Of a stretch of DNA of 30,969 nucleotides, positions 11,768-19,949 are shown in pieces. The notes below the pieces were generated by a model. The model was not told the DNA's origin, did no database searches, and saw only the letters and a program-made list of their open reading frames with translations. Within the stretch, counting starts at the first letter, position 1. Every line of letters starts with the position of its first letter. The DNA comes from a virus: positions 1 through 30,969 of the IMG/VR virus record IMGVR_UViG_3300028388_001035. One strand, given 5' to 3'. The position numbers and the translations under genes were made by a program.

Positions 11768-13374
11768 TGGGACGTTGTGTAGCTAAAGAGCCTTGTCCTC
11801 GTTGCGGGTCTAGGGATAACCTTGCTCGCTTCGAGGACGGAGGTGCCAAGTGTTTTACCCCTGACTGTGGGTACTTCGAGCCTTCCACTGGAGCAGTCAC
11901 GATGGAACAAAAACAGCCTGCTACGCAGGTACCCGGTGTAATTGCTGATATTCCCGACCGCAGGATTTCAAAGGCAACCTGTCAAAAGTTTGGCGTACAC
12001 GTAGAGTATGGGCCGGACGGTAAGATCAGCAAGCACCATTATCCCGTTTTTAACGAGAGCGGTGACTTGGTTCTTGTAAAGACACGTAAGTGTGAGAACA
12101 AGCAATTCTTTTCTTCCGGTACTCAACAAGGCGCTACCCTTTTTGGACAGAACACTTGCAAAGGCCGGGGCAAGTACATCACAATCACTGAAGGTGAACT
12201 TGACGCGCTTAGTGTCAGTGAGATGTTTGACCGTAAATGGGACGTTGTGTCTCTAAGGAATGGTGCGTCCAATGCAGCAACCGAAATCAAAGGTGCCCTT
12301 GACTTCTTGGAAGCATACGATTCGGTCGTTGTCTGCTTTGATAATGACTCGGCGGGACAAGCGGCAGTTGCGTCCATTCAGGACTTGTTTACGCCGCAGA
12401 AACTCAAAGTCGTTAAGCTGCCCGCCAAAGACGCCAGCGAGCTACTTCAGGCAAGGAAAGTCCAAGACTTTACGAAGGCGTGGTGGGACGCAAAGACGTA
12501 CAGGCCGGACGGTATTGTCGCCGGGGCTGAATTGTGGAACCAGATCACGGAAGATCAAAAAAAGCCGTCAGTCCTTTATCCTTGGGCGGGACTTAATGAT
12601 CTCACTAGGGGCTTCCGACTCTCGGAGTTGGTTACTATTACCTCCGGATCAGGCATGGGCAAAAGCCAGATGGTTCGTGAGTTGGAGTATCACCTCCTAC
12701 AAGCCACCGAGGATAACATCGGAGTCCTCGCGCTGGAGGAGAATGTCACCAGAACAGCGCTTGGCATTATGTCGGTCGCGGCGGATACCCCGCTACACTT
12801 GGAAGAGGACCTAGACCATGAGACAATCCGGCCGTTCTTTGATGCAACATTGGGAACCGGACGATACTACCTTTATGACCATTTCGGGTCTACTAATATT
12901 GACAATCTCATTAGTCGTATCCGTTACATGGTCAAGAGCTTGGATTGTCGGTGGATTGTTCTGGATCACCTTAGCATTGTTGTGTCCAGTCAAGAGAATG
13001 GTGACGAGCGCAAGGCAATTGACGAAGTAATGACACGGTTGCGTACGCTAGTTCAAGAGCTAGGCATTGGTATGTTTCTAGTGTCTCACCTGAAACGAGC
13101 AGGAGGCACTGCCCATGAAGACGGTGGTAAAATTTCTCTTAGCGAGCTTCGCGGTAGTCAGTCTATCGCTCAACTTAGCGACATTGTATTGGGCTTGGAG
13201 AGGGACCAGCAGAATCCCGATTCTATACTCCGAAATACAAGCACAGTCCGAGTACTTAAGAATCGTTATAGTGGACAGACCGGCCCTGCATGCTACTTGC
13301 AATATGAGGTAAAAACAGGTAGAATGTTGGAAACAAGTGCACCCAGAGAGGACGCTACCGAGGATGACTTCTAA
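11767..13374 (+). CDS. Primase-helicase, T7 gp4-like, 535 aa
   Basis: This is a two-function replication protein. The N-terminal zinc site is C10-X2-C13 with C29 and C34. A TOPRIM primase core follows, with TEGELDAL near residues 141-148 and VVCFDNDSAGQAA near 188-200. The RecA-like helicase starts around residue 265: Walker A TSGSGMGKS at about 291-299, ALEENVTRT, Walker B WIVLDH near 395-400, SHLKRAGG and SELRGSQSIAQLSD. It ends EDATEDDF, an acidic tail with terminal Phe like that of T7 gp4. Size is close to T7 gp4 (566 aa). It lays primers and unwinds DNA for the polymerase encoded next, whose gene overlaps by 11 nt. Confidence 0.95.
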   Translation: MGRCVAKEPCPRCGSRDNLARFEDGGAKCFTPDCGYFEPSTGAVTMEQKQPATQVPGVIADIPDRRISKATCQKFGVHVEYGPDGKISKHHYPVFNESGDLVLVKTRKCENKQFFSSGTQQGATLFGQNTCKGRGKYITITEGELDALSVSEMFDRKWDVVSLRNGASNAATEIKGALDFLEAYDSVVVCFDNDSAGQAAVASIQDLFTPQKLKVVKLPAKDASELLQARKVQDFTKAWWDAKTYRPDGIVAGAELWNQITEDQKKPSVLYPWAGLNDLTRGFRLSELVTITSGSGMGKSQMVRELEYHLLQATEDNIGVLALEENVTRTALGIMSVAADTPLHLEEDLDHETIRPFFDATLGTGRYYLYDHFGSTNIDNLISRIRYMVKSLDCRWIVLDHLSIVVSSQENGDERKAIDEVMTRLRTLVQELGIGMFLVSHLKRAGGTAHEDGGKISLSELRGSQSIAQLSDIVLGLERDQQNPDSILRNTSTVRVLKNRYSGQTGPACYLQYEVKTGRMLETSAPREDATEDDF

Positions 13375-15121
13375 TGATGAAACACACGGACTGCCTAGCC
13401 CGAGTGATGTGGTCTTCGCAGACATTGAAGCTGATGGTTTACACCCTACACGCATCCATTGTCTTGTGGTCAAGTACCGAGGAAAGCGAGAAGTAATCTA
13501 TGATGCAGGAAGTTTTCATAAGTACATGCTTAGGGTTGATGGTGCACCATTTTGCTTCCACAATGGTTTGGGATATGATTGTCCGGTACTCAGAAGACTA
13601 TGGGGTGTCAAAGTGCACAACTGTATTGATACTCTGGTTCTCTCAAGTCTTGCTAACCCTAGTCGTAGCGGAGGGCATTCTCTCCGCGCTTGGGGCAATA
13701 GGTTAGGGTTCCCCAAGGGCGATTATAAGGGATCGTGGGAGCATTATAATTGGCCCATGCTTAGGTACTGCGTAAGGGACGTAGACGTAACAGAGAGGCT
13801 GTACGAGGCTCTCAGAGAGGAACTGCAAGGATTTTCTGCGGAGTCCATCGAACTTGAGCACGACGTAGCTCGAATTATTCAGAAACAGGTTAACCATGGC
13901 TGGTACTTTCGTCTACAGGACGCGCATCAGTTACATGCAAAACTTAAGGAGAAACAGTATGAGCTTGAAGATAAAGTACGCGAACATTTTAAACCGCTGC
14001 CGACGTTTGTCAAGGAAGTGGTACCGAAGTATAAAAAGACGGACGGCGAACTAAGCGCTGTAGGTTTGAAGTTCCTTGGGGACAATTGGACGCAGGTGGC
14101 CGGGGAATTTTCCCGCATTGACTTCCAACCGTTCAATCTAGGTTCACGACAACAGATAGGGCGTTACCTCCAACACTTTGGCTGGGAACCTAAGGTCTTT
14201 ACGGAGACAGGCCAGCCGCAGGTGGACGAGACAATTCTGTCCTCTGTTACAGACATTCCTGAAGCCCAGATGATTGCTGAGTATCTGATGGTACAGAAAC
14301 GTGTCGCACAGATCCATTCTTGGATTGAAGCGATTGGTGACGACCAGCGCATACACGGTAGGGTCAGAAGCAACGGAGCTATTACAGGGCGCATGACGCA
14401 CGATAGTCCCAACGTTGCTCAGGTGCCTTCTAGCAATGCACCGTACGGCGAGGAGTGTCGATCATTGTGGACTGTCCCCGAGGGCTTCTCTTTAGTTGGG
14501 TGTGACGCCAGCGGCCTTGAGCTTCGCATGCTGGCACACTACATGAATGATGAGGAGTATACCAATGTATTACTCACAGGTGATATACACAGCGTTAACC
14601 AAGCAGCTTCTGGACTCAGTACAAGAGATCAAGCGAAAACATTTATTTACGCTTTCCTGTATGGAGCCGGAGACGCTAAAATCGGGTCTATCGTTGGAGG
14701 AAATAGAAGAACTGGAAAAGAACTTAAGGAGCGCTTTCTCCGAAACACACCAAGCCTTAAGGACCTACGAGAACGAGTTGAGCGATCTGCTGACCGAGGT
14801 TACCTCAAGGGGCTTGATGGACGGAAGCTACACGTTCGATCCTCTCACGCGGCACTGAACACTTTGCTGCAAGGGGCTGGTGCTATTGTGATGAAGCGCG
14901 GGCTTCAAATACTTGACAGTTATGTGCCTAAGTGGAAGATTCAGATGAACTTTGTTGGGAACATACACGATGAATGGCAGATGGAGGTTCGCCAAGGACA
15001 AGAGGATAAGCTGGGACACTTAGCTGTTGCCAGTATTCAGGCAGCAGGACAGTCATTTAACCTACGTTGTCCATTGGACGGAGAGTACAAAGTAGGTAAA
15101 ACTTGGGCTTCTACCCACTAA
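13364..15121 (+). CDS. polA: Family A DNA polymerase with 3'-5' exonuclease, T7 gp5-like, 585 aa
   Basis: The ATG at 13364 is preferred over a GTG at 13337, which lies deep in the helicase gene. The exonuclease has FADIEADGL with D20 and E22, FHNGLGYDCP, and YCVRDVDVTERLYE. Polymerase motifs are A (GCDASGLELRML, about 380), B or O-helix (RDQAKTFIYAFLYG, R421, K425, Y429, Y433) and C (IHDEW, about 533). The residue matching E. coli Phe762 is Tyr429, as in T7 (Tyr526). At 585 aa it is about 120 aa shorter than T7 gp5; whether a thioredoxin-binding loop is present cannot be seen by eye. It replicates the phage genome. Confidence 0.95.
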   Translation: MTSNDETHGLPSPSDVVFADIEADGLHPTRIHCLVVKYRGKREVIYDAGSFHKYMLRVDGAPFCFHNGLGYDCPVLRRLWGVKVHNCIDTLVLSSLANPSRSGGHSLRAWGNRLGFPKGDYKGSWEHYNWPMLRYCVRDVDVTERLYEALREELQGFSAESIELEHDVARIIQKQVNHGWYFRLQDAHQLHAKLKEKQYELEDKVREHFKPLPTFVKEVVPKYKKTDGELSAVGLKFLGDNWTQVAGEFSRIDFQPFNLGSRQQIGRYLQHFGWEPKVFTETGQPQVDETILSSVTDIPEAQMIAEYLMVQKRVAQIHSWIEAIGDDQRIHGRVRSNGAITGRMTHDSPNVAQVPSSNAPYGEECRSLWTVPEGFSLVGCDASGLELRMLAHYMNDEEYTNVLLTGDIHSVNQAASGLSTRDQAKTFIYAFLYGAGDAKIGSIVGGNRRTGKELKERFLRNTPSLKDLRERVERSADRGYLKGLDGRKLHVRSSHAALNTLLQGAGAIVMKRGLQILDSYVPKWKIQMNFVGNIHDEWQMEVRQGQEDKLGHLAVASIQAAGQSFNLRCPLDGEYKVGKTWASTH

Positions 15122-15144
15122 TCACAACAGAAGGAGAACCACTT

Positions 15145-15429
15145 ATGGTTCACTCAAGCAGAACAGGGGACATCGCGGAGCATTACGTCATTACTTGGCT
15201 GTGGGACAATGGCTATGAGGTATTTATAAACGCGGGCTGCACCGGCCCTGTGGACATCATTGCACTAGATAAAGTAACACAGCACGTATACCTAATTGAC
15301 GTAAAATCGTCGAGTTTAGGTTCCAAATCTGGGTACTATCGTTCCCATGAGCAGAAGGAGTTAGGGGTGAGAATAGTCGAATTTAATACGGAAACAAGAA
15401 AATGCAGGTTTATAAACCATGTCGAATAA
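15145..15429 (+). CDS. Small PD-(D/E)XK nuclease-like protein, 94 aa
   Basis: The ATG at 15145 has AAGGAG about 9 nt upstream, so the longer frame from 15103 that overlaps the polymerase is rejected. The core motif is GPVDIIALDKVTQHVYLIDVKSSS: D in the first strand, then D-X-K in the next, the metal-binding pattern of the PD-(D/E)XK fold, with a helix GDIAEHYVITWLWDNGYEVF ahead. The 94 residues are about a minimal fold, as in small resolvases and group I intron-type endonucleases. It lies between the polymerase and a second nuclease. The substrate is unknown. Confidence 0.75.
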   Translation: MVHSSRTGDIAEHYVITWLWDNGYEVFINAGCTGPVDIIALDKVTQHVYLIDVKSSSLGSKSGYYRSHEQKELGVRIVEFNTETRKCRFINHVE

Positions 15430-16315
15430 AACTGTAGACACATTAGTAGCAGACATATACGATCTAGTTAGCACTAAAACTCCGCCCGAAGGCGTTAATT
15501 TGGAGGAAGAGATCGAACGCTTTGGGGAATCCATGAAAGCCTTAATGCGCGATCAGTTCACTAGGGAACAGCGAGATAATCGAACGCTTCGTTTAAGCAG
15601 TATAGGTTCTCCATTGCGGCAACTGTGGCATCGTATACGTGGTACCCAACGTGAACCTATCTCTGGACCGACATACATAAAATTTATGTACGGACACGTC
15701 ATTGAAGAGATGATGGTTTTCCTTACACGCCTTGCTGGGCACTCCGTAACGGACCAGCAGAAGGTTTGCGAGGTCGAAGGGATCAAAGGGCACATGGATT
15801 GTCGCATTGACGGACTTTTGGTGGACGTCAAAAGTAGCTCCGGGAGGTCCTTTAAGAAGTTTGAAGATGGGTCCTTAGCTTTCAGTGATCCCTTTGGGTA
15901 CGTGGCTCAGATCAAAGCCTACGCGCACTCAGAAGGCGACACGGAGTACGGCTGGCTCGCCATGGACAAGCAGACGGGTAAGATTGCCTTGCTTGTGTAC
16001 GACGAGAAGGACGATATGGCTCAAGTGTACGATAAAATCAATTGGGACATTGCGGAGCGTGTACGTACTGTAAAAAAGCTGGTGGGGCAATCAACGCCCC
16101 CTCCTCAATGTCACGAGACTTTGCCAGATGGGAAAAGCGGAAACATGCGTTTGGCCGCTGGGTGTTCTTACTGCGAATTCAAGCAAAGTTGCTTTCCACA
16201 GTTACGGCAATTCGAGTATTCTACTGGACCAAAATACTTAACAGAGATCTCGCGTCTTCCAAACGTGCCCGAGGGAAAACTACCGGAGGTAATTGATGCG
16301 TCCGAAGTCAACTAA
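15419..16315 (+). CDS. PD-(D/E)XK exonuclease, Cas4/RecB-like, 298 aa
   Basis: The central nuclease core is KGHMDCRIDGLLVDVKSSSG, with D and D-X-K, followed by a Q-type helix motif (GYVAQIKAYAH) typical of RecB or Cas4 nucleases. The C-terminal cysteines (PPQCHE, then AGCSYCEFKQSCFP) match a likely [4Fe-4S] cluster as in Cas4 and AddB proteins. In podoviruses such enzymes take the place of T7 gp6 exonuclease in host DNA breakdown and recombination. It overlaps the small nuclease by 11 nt and the resolvase by 20 nt, so three nuclease genes are expressed together. Confidence 0.83.
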   Translation: MSNKTVDTLVADIYDLVSTKTPPEGVNLEEEIERFGESMKALMRDQFTREQRDNRTLRLSSIGSPLRQLWHRIRGTQREPISGPTYIKFMYGHVIEEMMVFLTRLAGHSVTDQQKVCEVEGIKGHMDCRIDGLLVDVKSSSGRSFKKFEDGSLAFSDPFGYVAQIKAYAHSEGDTEYGWLAMDKQTGKIALLVYDEKDDMAQVYDKINWDIAERVRTVKKLVGQSTPPPQCHETLPDGKSGNMRLAAGCSYCEFKQSCFPQLRQFEYSTGPKYLTEISRLPNVPEGKLPEVIDASEVN

Positions 16316-16676
16316 AAAATATGGACAATACAGGAGTGGACTTGAAAAAACATTTGCAAAGGAGGCACCGAGAGGGTTATTCGCTTACGAGCCAGAGCGT
16401 ATACCTTATATCGTACACCGCGTATATTGCCCTGATTTTGTACACCTACCATCTGGTACTATGATTGAATGCAAAGGGTTTTTTAGGGCCGGAGACACCT
16501 TGAAATATAAATCCATTCGTGATACAATAGATAGAGAACTTGTGTTTGTGCTGTCCGATCCTAACAAAAAGATCCGCAAAGGATCAAAAATGACTATGGG
16601 ACAGTGGTGCGAAAAGGAAGGTTTTGCATATTTTACAGTTAACCAGATGGAGGAGCTACTTGCTTATGTTGTATGA
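16296..16676 (+). CDS. Endonuclease I-like Holliday junction resolvase (T7 gp3-like), 126 aa
   Basis: The ATG at 16296 has GGAGG 6 nt upstream. Key text, compared by eye to T7 endonuclease I, is YRSGLEKTFA, then YEPERIPYIVHRVYCPDFVHLPSGTMIECKG, in which E20 (SGLE), PD and E-X-K are the PD-(D/E)XK catalytic residues, and a C-terminal KKIRKGSKMTMGQWCEKEGF matching the T7 KLYKGSPTSYGEFCEKHG region. The enzyme resolves branched DNA before packaging and helps degrade host DNA. It is slightly shorter than T7 gp3 (149 aa). Its stop overlaps the next start (ATGA). Confidence 0.88.
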   Translation: MRPKSTKKYGQYRSGLEKTFAKEAPRGLFAYEPERIPYIVHRVYCPDFVHLPSGTMIECKGFFRAGDTLKYKSIRDTIDRELVFVLSDPNKKIRKGSKMTMGQWCEKEGFAYFTVNQMEELLAYVV

Positions 16677-16879
16677 AGACTCTTGACGAAATAATCAGTT
16701 ATATGACCAACAATTACGATCCTTATGAACTTGTAGAAATGTTACAAATATCTTCAGTAGAAATACTTGACAGATTCGAGGATCGTGTGGTACACTATTA
16801 TGACCAACTAAACGAAATGATTGAACTAGAGGAAGAGCCATATGACCAAGACTACCGTTACCCGTGGTTCGTTGAATGA
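16673..16879 (+). CDS. Small acidic protein, 68 aa
   Basis: The ATG overlaps the endonuclease stop (ATGA). The product (MKTLDEIISYMTNNYDPYEL and onward) is acidic and helical with the text VEMLQISSVEILDRFEDRV, a form I recall from small conserved phage proteins near nucleotide metabolism genes, with no function known. A promoter-like sequence lies inside it (16767-16796). It overlaps the DUF3310 gene by 38 nt, a larger overlap than usual here, but both frames look coding. Confidence 0.65.
   Translation: MKTLDEIISYMTNNYDPYELVEMLQISSVEILDRFEDRVVHYYDQLNEMIELEEEPYDQDYRYPWFVE
16767..16796 (+). promoter_or_regulatory. Possible sigma-70 promoter before the nucleotide genes
   Basis: TTGACA (16767-16772), 18-bp spacer, TACACT (16791-16796), a perfect -35 with a 4-of-6 -10. 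It would serve DUF3310, MazG-like and nrdJ genes. It lies inside a coding region, so a chance match is possible. Confidence 0.35.
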
Positions 16880-17105
16880 AGTATCCCCCCAAGAATGGGA
16901 CGCTGTGTCTAAGCCAGCGCACTACAATCAGAACACCTTGGAGACAATTGAGGTCATACAGGACACCCTAACTAGGGATGAGTACGTAGGGTATCTGTGG
17001 GGGAATATTATCAAGTACAGCCAGCGGTGGCCCCACAAGAACGGCGTTGAGGACCTCAAGAAAATGGTATGGTACGCACAGGAGCTAATAGATGTTTATG
17101 AATGA
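16842..17105 (+). CDS. DUF3310 protein (SaV-like), 87 aa
   Basis: The conserved layout of the family is clear: KPAHYNQNTLETIEVIQDTL, then YLWGNIIKYSQRWPHKNG and EDLKKMVWYAQELID. DUF3310 proteins are common in phages beside nucleotide metabolism genes; the function is not established, and the label 'nucleotide kinase' in databases is not supported by a visible P-loop here. It overlaps the MazG-like gene by 14 nt, so both are translated from one message. Confidence 0.85.
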   Translation: MTKTTVTRGSLNEVSPQEWDAVSKPAHYNQNTLETIEVIQDTLTRDEYVGYLWGNIIKYSQRWPHKNGVEDLKKMVWYAQELIDVYE

Positions 17106-17403
17106 TTACCAAGCTAAGGCATGTTCGTTTGCTTTGTATCAACATGATATGTATCCGGTAACATCATTGATGGTGGAGTCAGCGGAGCTTGCTGATCTGT
17201 TTATTAAACCCAAGTTGCGGGGGGACATTGAAGAGATTCCCCGAGACGACGTAGTGGCGGAAGCGGGAGACGTTCTATGGAACCTTGCCAACCTGCTTAA
17301 CGACAACAACATTACCTTGGAAGAGGTAGCCAAATACAACCTTGAGAAGCTAGGAGATCGTGCTAAGCGCGGTGTAATCATGGGTAAAGGAGATAGGCGA
17401 TGA
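17092..17403 (+). CDS. mazG: MazG-like nucleotide pyrophosphohydrolase, 103 aa
   Basis: The all-alpha NTP pyrophosphatase motif is present: ESAELADLF (EXXE-like) followed about 35 residues later by EAGDVLWNLANLL (EXXD). GGAGC ahead supports the ATG at 17092. MazG-like enzymes hydrolyse (d)NTPs to monophosphates; in marine phages they are thought to tune nucleotide pools or alarmone levels, a proposal still debated. Neighbours are DUF3310 and class II ribonucleotide reductase, all consistent with nucleotide supply for replication. Confidence 0.85.
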   Translation: MFMNDYQAKACSFALYQHDMYPVTSLMVESAELADLFIKPKLRGDIEEIPRDDVVAEAGDVLWNLANLLNDNNITLEEVAKYNLEKLGDRAKRGVIMGKGDRR

Positions 17404-17570
17404 TGCTTTACCTTGTAGGAGACGACGAATCCGCTAAGAATAACTCTTGGTGGGCAATGACTAACTCACAGGAGAAGGCGGCGGATCTTCTTGTGGAGCT
17501 TCCCGGCGCTACACAGATTAAAGCCTTTGTCCCTAAGGAGGCCAAAAAGAATGGAAGTAATAACGGGTAA
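17400..17570 (+). CDS. Small hypothetical protein, 56 aa
   Basis: An ATG at 17400 sits in the MazG-like stop (ATGA) with AAAGGAG nearby, opening 56 codons (MMLYLVGDDESAKNNSWWAM and onward) to a TAA at 17570. The peptide starts with a strand (MLYLVGDD) and ends with a strand-like IKAFVPKEAKK, a plausible small alpha/beta protein. The short ATGA coupling and a 20-nt overlap with the next gene, which has its own AAGGAGG, support translation. Function unknown. Confidence 0.62.
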   Translation: MMLYLVGDDESAKNNSWWAMTNSQEKAADLLVELPGATQIKAFVPKEAKKNGSNNG

Positions 17571-17802
17571 GTTCGGTTCAGAAAGAGACAAAGAACTTGA
17601 GGAGCAGACCCTTGATGACATGCTAGATATGTTTAGGGAATATTGCAAAGAGTTTGGCGTAACTGAGGTAATGCTGGTAGGCAACTCCGAATCAGGCACA
17701 GAACTTTTTTCAGCAAGCAACATGAACATCGCAGATCAAGTGCTGTGCATGGAAGCCCTCAAACATTCATTTTTTAATACGCTTATGGCGGCGGAGGTTT
17801 AA
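17551..17802 (+). CDS. Small hypothetical protein, 83 aa
   Basis: The ATG at 17551 has AAGGAGG about 10 nt upstream. The longer frame from 17491 lies over the 56-aa gene and is rejected. The product has an acidic helical first half (KELEEQTLDDMLDMFREYCK) and a second half with VTEVMLVGNSESGTELFSAS and LCMEALKHSFFNTLMAAEV, which reads like a small alpha/beta domain. I do not recognise a named family. It lies in the nucleotide gene group ahead of nrdJ. Confidence 0.65.
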   Translation: MEVITGKFGSERDKELEEQTLDDMLDMFREYCKEFGVTEVMLVGNSESGTELFSASNMNIADQVLCMEALKHSFFNTLMAAEV

Positions 17803-17803
17803 A

Positions 17804-17998
17804 ATGCCTTGGATTCAGGTAGATCCCGAAGATGTTGTTGAAAAAAGTTTGCTAGACGCTCTAAAGGACAAAGACTCCTTGTCAGATGACGATGCAAAAG
17901 CATTTAAGCATGTGTTGGCTTTCTACATGATTCCTAGCGAGTACAACGTTAGGTTCGGGGAAAACGAATGGGAAAAAATAATGAACGAGGAGGATTAA
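17804..17998 (+). CDS. Small acidic hypothetical protein, 64 aa
   Basis: The ATG at 17804 has GGAGG about 7 nt upstream. The protein (MPWIQVDPEDVVEKSLLDAL and onward) is acidic and helical with no motif. It ends in a TAA sharing its last base with the nrdJ start, so coupling to the reductase is likely. A role related to nucleotide metabolism is suggested only by position. Confidence 0.65.
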   Translation: MPWIQVDPEDVVEKSLLDALKDKDSLSDDDAKAFKHVLAFYMIPSEYNVRFGENEWEKIMNEED

Positions 17999-19869
17999 TG
18001 GATAGTTATCAAACGTATATTGCTAAATCTAGGTACGCAAGGTATCTGCCAACCGAACACCGAAGGGAGTCGTGGAACGAAACAGTCAATCGTTATGTCA
18101 ATTTCTGGCTTGACCGAGGACAGATCAACAAAACCGAATCCAAAGTAATTGCTGATGCCATCAGAAACTTGGAGGTGATGCCTTCTATGCGTTGCCTGAT
18201 GACAGCGGGCCCTGCTTTGGACCGGGATAATGTAGCAGGGTTTAATTGTAGTTACCTGCCTATTGATACGCCGAGGGCTTTCGATGAACTCATGTACATT
18301 CTTCTGTGCGGAACCGGGGTCGGTTTCAGTACTGAACGGCAGTATGTTAACAAGCTACCTCCCCTCCCCGACCATTTCGAGCATACCAATACAACTATCT
18401 CCGTGGCGGACTCGAAAGTTGGATGGGCAAAAGCCTTCAGAGAACTGGTGTCTTTGCTATATGCAGGCCAAATACCCAAATGGGATACTAGCCGAGTGCG
18501 CCCTGCTGGTACACCCCTCAAAACTTTTGGTGGCAGAGCTAGTGGGCCAGAACCTCTTGAGGACTTGTTCAATTTCACAGTTGAAGTATTTACAAACGCG
18601 ACTGGAGAAAAACTTAGTTCCTTGGAGAGCCATGACTTGTGCTGTAAGATTGCTCAAATCGTCGTCGTGGGCGGAGTGCGCCGTTCTGCCCTCATCGGCC
18701 TTTCCAATCCTAGTGACAGCCGAATCGCAAAAGCTAAGCATGGTCAGTGGTGGGTTGACAATGCCCAACGTGCTCTCGCGAACAACAGCGCATGTTACAC
18801 TGAAACACCGGACCTCGACAAATTCCTAGAAGAATGGAGTAACCTGTATGAGAGCAAATCAGGAGAGCGAGGATTCTTCTCTAGAGTCGCTAGTCAACGT
18901 CAAGCTGCAAAAAACGGCAGACGAGATCCTGAATATGCTTTTGGAACTAATCCATGCTCAGAGATCATCCTCCGACCTAACCAGTTCTGCAATCTGTCGG
19001 AAGTTGTTGTCCGGCCAAACGATACGTTTGATGACCTTAAGCGAAAAGTACAGCTTGCAACTATCCTTGGGACTCTACAAGCGACACTTACCGACTTCCG
19101 ATACCTCCGGAAAGTTTGGAAAGATAACACGGAGGAAGAGGCACTACTCGGTGTGAGCTTGACGGGCATTATGGATCATCCTATTCTTTCATGCGAAGAA
19201 AACCATGAGATTAAAAAGTGGTTGACGGACTTAAAGGAGATCGCCATTGAAACAAACAAAACTTGGGCTAAGCGACTCAAAATCAAACAGTCCGCTGCGA
19301 TCACTTGTGTTAAGCCTAGCGGTACTGTTTCTCAGTTGGTTAATTCTGCCTCTGGTATTCATCCTAGGTTTAGCCCTTATTATATACGACGTGTGCGGGC
19401 GGATGCTAAAGATCCTCTTTGCAAAGTTCTTGAGAGCGCCGGAGTGCCCTGTGAAGACGACCAAATGAATCAGGGTACCAAGGTATTCAGTTTCCCACAA
19501 AAAGCGCCTGAGGAGGCTGTGTGTACGTCTGAGGTGGGTGCAATGCAGCAGCTTAAGTTGTGGAAAGTGTACCAAGACTATTGGTGTGAACATAAGCCCA
19601 GCATTACGGTGTATTACAAGGACTCAGAGTTCCTTGAGATGGGTCAGTGGCTGTACAACAACTTTGATGCTGTCTCAGGGGTTAGTTTCCTGCCGTACAG
19701 TGACCATACGTACCCTCAGGCACCCTACGAGGAAATCAATGAAGAACAGTACAAGGAATTGACTAAAGACTTCCCTACTGACTTTAATTGGGACATATCG
19801 GAGGAATCAGATGTTACTGAAGGGAGTCAAGAGTTGGCTTGTGTTGGGGGGAGTTGTGAGTTGACTTAG
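17998..19869 (+). CDS. nrdJ: Ribonucleotide reductase, class II (adenosylcobalamin-dependent), 623 aa
   Basis: The ATG at 17998 follows AGGAGG by 5 nt. All five cysteines of the monomeric Lactobacillus leichmannii type are present in order: C84 (GFNCSYLP), C320 in NPCSE with E322 (thiyl radical site), C331 (QFCNLSE), 11 residues after C320 as in the model, and the C-terminal pair C615 and C620 (CVGGSC) for re-reduction. No ATP-cone domain is visible. At 623 aa it is shorter than the 739-aa model. The enzyme reduces ribonucleotides to deoxyribonucleotides using B12, without a separate small subunit, so the host must have B12. It ends the rightward unit. Confidence 0.95.
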   Translation: MDSYQTYIAKSRYARYLPTEHRRESWNETVNRYVNFWLDRGQINKTESKVIADAIRNLEVMPSMRCLMTAGPALDRDNVAGFNCSYLPIDTPRAFDELMYILLCGTGVGFSTERQYVNKLPPLPDHFEHTNTTISVADSKVGWAKAFRELVSLLYAGQIPKWDTSRVRPAGTPLKTFGGRASGPEPLEDLFNFTVEVFTNATGEKLSSLESHDLCCKIAQIVVVGGVRRSALIGLSNPSDSRIAKAKHGQWWVDNAQRALANNSACYTETPDLDKFLEEWSNLYESKSGERGFFSRVASQRQAAKNGRRDPEYAFGTNPCSEIILRPNQFCNLSEVVVRPNDTFDDLKRKVQLATILGTLQATLTDFRYLRKVWKDNTEEEALLGVSLTGIMDHPILSCEENHEIKKWLTDLKEIAIETNKTWAKRLKIKQSAAITCVKPSGTVSQLVNSASGIHPRFSPYYIRRVRADAKDPLCKVLESAGVPCEDDQMNQGTKVFSFPQKAPEEAVCTSEVGAMQQLKLWKVYQDYWCEHKPSITVYYKDSEFLEMGQWLYNNFDAVSGVSFLPYSDHTYPQAPYEEINEEQYKELTKDFPTDFNWDISEESDVTEGSQELACVGGSCELT

Positions 19870-19881
19870 TAGATGCGCTAC

Positions 19882-19924
19882 GGAACCCTCGTGTCTTATG
19901 TACGCGAGGGTTCCTAGTTTATTA
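19882..19924 (+). terminator. Intrinsic terminator between the converging units
   Basis: GGAACCCTCGTG (19882-19893) pairs with CGCGAGGGTTCC (19903-19914) through 12 pairs including one G-U, with a 9-nt loop, followed by T-rich TAGTTTATTATTATT. It lies 12 bp after the nrdJ stop. The minus-strand side has no T-run, so it mainly stops rightward transcription, though the stem may also slow the leftward message that ends at 19950. Confidence 0.8.
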
Positions 19925-19949
19925 TTATTCTTGGACAGACGGAGGTGTG

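Noticed and set aside
13115-13312. Plus-strand frame with signal-like start inside the helicase
   Set aside because: Out-of-frame reading of the conserved helicase C-terminal motifs.
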